DNA from: Burkholderiales bacterium
Lineage (GTDB): Bacteria > Pseudomonadota > Gammaproteobacteria > Burkholderiales > Burkholderiaceae_C
DNA: 13,507 nt
Direction: 5' to 3'
Assembly: GCA_005789685.1 (NCBI GenBank)
Contig: SXXD01000191.1
Span: 1-13,507 of the forward strand
Numbering within the stretch: the stretch's first letter is position 1; each line of letters opens with the position of its first letter. A program made the translations under genes and the position numbers. A model generated the notes under the pieces. The model ran no database searches. It had not been told where the DNA came from and saw nothing but the letters and a program-made list of their open reading frames with translations. Positions 11,455 through 13,507 of this stretch are shown in pieces.

Positions 11455-13507
11455 ATGCCCGCTCAAAAACCGAAGAAGCCCGTTAAAGCACAAGCCAAGT
11501 CTGGCGCAGTCAAAGTTGCCAAACCCGTTGCCAAGCCCGTTGCCAAGCCCGTCGTTAAATCGGCAGGCAAACCAGTGGCAAAACCTGCCCTGAAAGCAAC
11601 GGCCAAAACAAGTCTGGTCAAAGCCAAAGCCAAAGCACCCATGAAAGCACCTGCAAAAAAGCCTGCCAAGCCAACTGCCAAAGCAGTGGTGAAAGCTGTT
11701 GCTAAAACAGTTGCAAAACCTGTTGCCAAAGCTGCCGCACCGGTCAAGAAAGTCAGTTCAGTGCCCGCATCCAAAAATACAATCGCCGCTAAAGTACCCC
11801 CTAAAGCACCTGCAAAAACGCCATCGAAAGCGCCGGTCAAGGCTGTCAAGCCAGCAGCCAACAAAGCCAGCTCCAAAATCGCAGCCAAACCCCTAGCCAA
11901 GCCTTCCGCGAAGCCGGTTGTTAAAACTGCCGCTAAACCGATCATTAAACCGGCCGCTAAACCAGCAGGTAAGCCTGCTGCCAAGCCAGTCGCCAAAGTT
12001 GCCGATAAAAAGGCCCCCACACCAGCGCTCAAATTACCTGCGGTCAAGCCCAGCAAAACAACGGCACCCGTGCCTGTGGTGCAGGCAGATGGCGCCAAGC
12101 GCGGCAAAAAGTCCAAGGCAGATACAGCACCCATTCCTGAAGACATGAGTGACATCGAGGACGACTTGGTCGGCGAACCTGTTCCGGAGTCGACAGAAAA
12201 AGTCAAACCCCTTCGCATGAAGATCAGCAAGGCCAAAGAACGCGCCTTGATGAAAGAGTTTGGCTTAGACGAAACAGTGTTGTCAGAAGAAGACATGGCC
12301 AAACGCCGTCAACGCCTGAAGGCTTTGATCAAGTTGGGCAAAACGCGTGGCTATCTCACACACGGTGAAATTTCTGACCACTTGCCAGACAAGTTGGTCG
12401 ACGCTGAAACCATGGAAGTGGTCATTGCCACATTGAACGACTTGGGCGTTGCCGTTTACGAGCAAACACCCGATGCCGAGTCTTTGATCATCACTGACAA
12501 CGCCCCAACAGGCTCAACCGAAGAAGAAGCTGAAGAAGCTGCAGAGGCTGCACTTTCTACGGTGGACAGCGAGTTCGGCCGAACCACAGATCCCGTTCGC
12601 ATGTACATGCGCGAACTGGGTACCGTTGAGTTGCTCACACGCGAAGGCGAAATTGAAATTGCCAAGCGCATTGAAGGCGGCTTGATGAACATGATGACCG
12701 CGATCAGCGCATCGCCGGCCACCATCGCTGAGATTCTTCGCCTTGCGGGTGAAATTCGATCAGGCAAAATCGTCATCTCCACGGTGGTGGATGGTTTTTC
12801 CAACATCAATGAAGCCGATGACTATGTGGCCGAGGAAGACTTCGATGAATTCGATGAGTCAGATGACGACGATGGCAAAGGTGGCTCCAAAGCTCTGACC
12901 AAAAAATTGGAAGAGTTGAAGAACCAAGCCTTAGAGCGATTCGACCGCATCACCGAGCTGTTCGAACAAGTTCACAAGATCTATGAAAAAGAAGGCTGGG
13001 GCACACCCGCCTATCAAAAGGCGCAATTCGCGTTGTCTGAAGAATTGATGACCATTCGATTCACGGCCAAAACCATTGAAAAGCTGTGCGACATGGTGCG
13101 CGGTCATGTAGACGATGTGCGCAAGAAAGAACGCGAAATGCGCCGCATCATTGTGGACAAATGTGGCTACCCCCAAGATTTGTTCATTGCCGACTTCAGT
13201 GGTCGCGACAAAAACAACCAACGCATTAAGTCACACCTGCTCGATTTGAAATGGATCGAAAAACAAGCGGCAGCTGGCAAGCCATGGAGCACAGTCATGG
13301 GCCGAAACATCCCGCCGGTTCAAGACTTGCAGCAGAAGCTGACAGACCTGCAATCGCGCGTGGTAGTGCCTTTGGATGAGCTCAAAGATATCAACAAACG
13401 CATGAATGCGGGCGAGCGCTCATCACGCCACGCCAAGAAAGAGATGATTGAAGCCAACTTGCGCTTGGTCATTTCAATTGCCAAAAAATACACCAACCGT
13501 GGTTTGC
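11455..13507 (+). CDS. rpoD: RNA polymerase primary sigma factor RpoD (3' truncated by window edge)
   Basis: The first 684 residues of the housekeeping sigma factor are present; regions 2.2 to 4 lie beyond the window. Residues 1 to about 222 are a low-complexity Lys/Ala/Pro/Val extension resembling histone H1 tails. Residues 223-250 are acidic (PEDMSDIEDDLVGEP). Region 1.1 starts near residue 279 (LKALIKLGKTRGYLTHGEI, DHLPDKLVDAE), aligning with the first residues of E. coli sigma-70. Region 1.2 is at about 380-405 (DPVRMYMRELGTVELLTREGE). An acidic stretch (residues about 457-475) lies in the non-conserved region, and region 2.1 begins near 652 (EMIEANLRLVISIAKKYTNRG). The ATG has GAGG six bases upstream. 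The extension thus adds about 278 residues compared with E. coli; such extensions occur in Burkholderiales. It follows dnaG with its own promoter at the junction. Confidence 0.97.
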   Translation, partial: MPAQKPKKPVKAQAKSGAVKVAKPVAKPVAKPVVKSAGKPVAKPALKATAKTSLVKAKAKAPMKAPAKKPAKPTAKAVVKAVAKTVAKPVAKAAAPVKKVSSVPASKNTIAAKVPPKAPAKTPSKAPVKAVKPAANKASSKIAAKPLAKPSAKPVVKTAAKPIIKPAAKPAGKPAAKPVAKVADKKAPTPALKLPAVKPSKTTAPVPVVQADGAKRGKKSKADTAPIPEDMSDIEDDLVGEPVPESTEKVKPLRMKISKAKERALMKEFGLDETVLSEEDMAKRRQRLKALIKLGKTRGYLTHGEISDHLPDKLVDAETMEVVIATLNDLGVAVYEQTPDAESLIITDNAPTGSTEEEAEEAAEAALSTVDSEFGRTTDPVRMYMRELGTVELLTREGEIEIAKRIEGGLMNMMTAISASPATIAEILRLAGEIRSGKIVISTVVDGFSNINEADDYVAEEDFDEFDESDDDDGKGGSKALTKKLEELKNQALERFDRITELFEQVHKIYEKEGWGTPAYQKAQFALSEELMTIRFTAKTIEKLCDMVRGHVDDVRKKEREMRRIIVDKCGYPQDLFIADFSGRDKNNQRIKSHLLDLKWIEKQAAAGKPWSTVMGRNIPPVQDLQQKLTDLQSRVVVPLDELKDINKRMNAGERSSRHAKKEMIEANLRLVISIAKKYTNRGL
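11515..11550 (+). repeat. 12-nt tandem repeat inside the rpoD N-terminal coding region
   Basis: Two perfect adjacent copies of GTTGCCAAGCCC (11527-11538, 11539-11550) follow one copy with a single change (11515-11526), encoding VAKP three times. Further degenerate Lys-Pro/Ala units continue to about 12000. It is the clearest slippage-prone core of the extension. Confidence 0.85.

Noticed and set aside
11463..12302. 279-codon open frame on the minus strand opposite the rpoD extension, Ala/Gly/Leu-rich and hydrophobic
   Set aside because: It mirrors the Lys/Ala/Pro repeats of rpoD: the complement of those codons has few stops. There is no ribosome-binding site or family resemblance, and the sense frame runs on into the conserved sigma regions.
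1..13507. CRISPR arrays, tRNA or rRNA genes, insertion sequences, toxin-antitoxin or defence genes
   Set aside because: No spaced direct repeats, cloverleaf-like sequence, terminal inverted repeats with transposase, or defence-type domains were seen. The genes are housekeeping, transport and catabolic.

Overview
The window reads as an ordinary chromosomal segment of a betaproteobacterium, most likely order Burkholderiales and probably family Comamonadaceae. The support is the Rho C-terminus followed by a type B L31 gene, the style of DnaG and RpoD (a long Lys/Ala/Pro-rich extension in front of sigma region 1.1), and the tripartite TRAP transporter beside an aromatic-type fumarylpyruvate hydrolase. 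The assignment is from recognising protein families by eye, not from a search. No tRNA, rRNA, insertion sequence, prophage or CRISPR array was seen.

Layout. (1) 1-722: the 3' end of rho, then rpmE2 with its own extended -10 promoter, a short structured leader and a strong intrinsic terminator. (2) 841-3958: two tightly spaced membrane protein genes, a GT-C type glycosyltransferase-like protein and a MATE exporter; the first may be translated from a leaderless message. (3) 3991-4290: a small antibiotic-biosynthesis-monooxygenase (ABM) domain protein, convergent with marR. (4) 4349-5596: a MarR regulator divergent from a fumarylpyruvate hydrolase-like gene, with a perfect 14-bp palindrome between them that contains -10 boxes on both strands. 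(5) 5642-9131: a TRAP transporter in the order small permease, large permease, binding protein, overlapping a zinc-ribbon Nudix hydrolase. (6) 9246-13507: dnaG and rpoD, two of the three genes of the classical macromolecular synthesis operon, with a promoter at the dnaG/rpoD junction and a structured rpoD leader of about 240 nt. rpoD runs off the window.

How the parts fit. Regions 1 and 6 are housekeeping information-processing genes. Regions 4 and 5 look like a catabolic/uptake module: a repressor that probably senses an aromatic or phenolic ligand, the last enzyme of a gentisate-type pathway (fumarylpyruvate to fumarate and pyruvate) and a carboxylate importer. The upstream enzymes (gentisate dioxygenase, maleylpyruvate isomerase) are not in the window, so the substrate is inferred. 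Region 2 is a probable envelope or export pair of unknown substrate.

No clearly new system is demonstrated. The observations most worth a second look are the very long histone-H1-like N-terminal extension of RpoD together with a similar tail on the TRAP binding protein, the hairpins in the rpoD leader, the palindromic MarR operator with overlapping divergent promoters, and the possible leaderless message.
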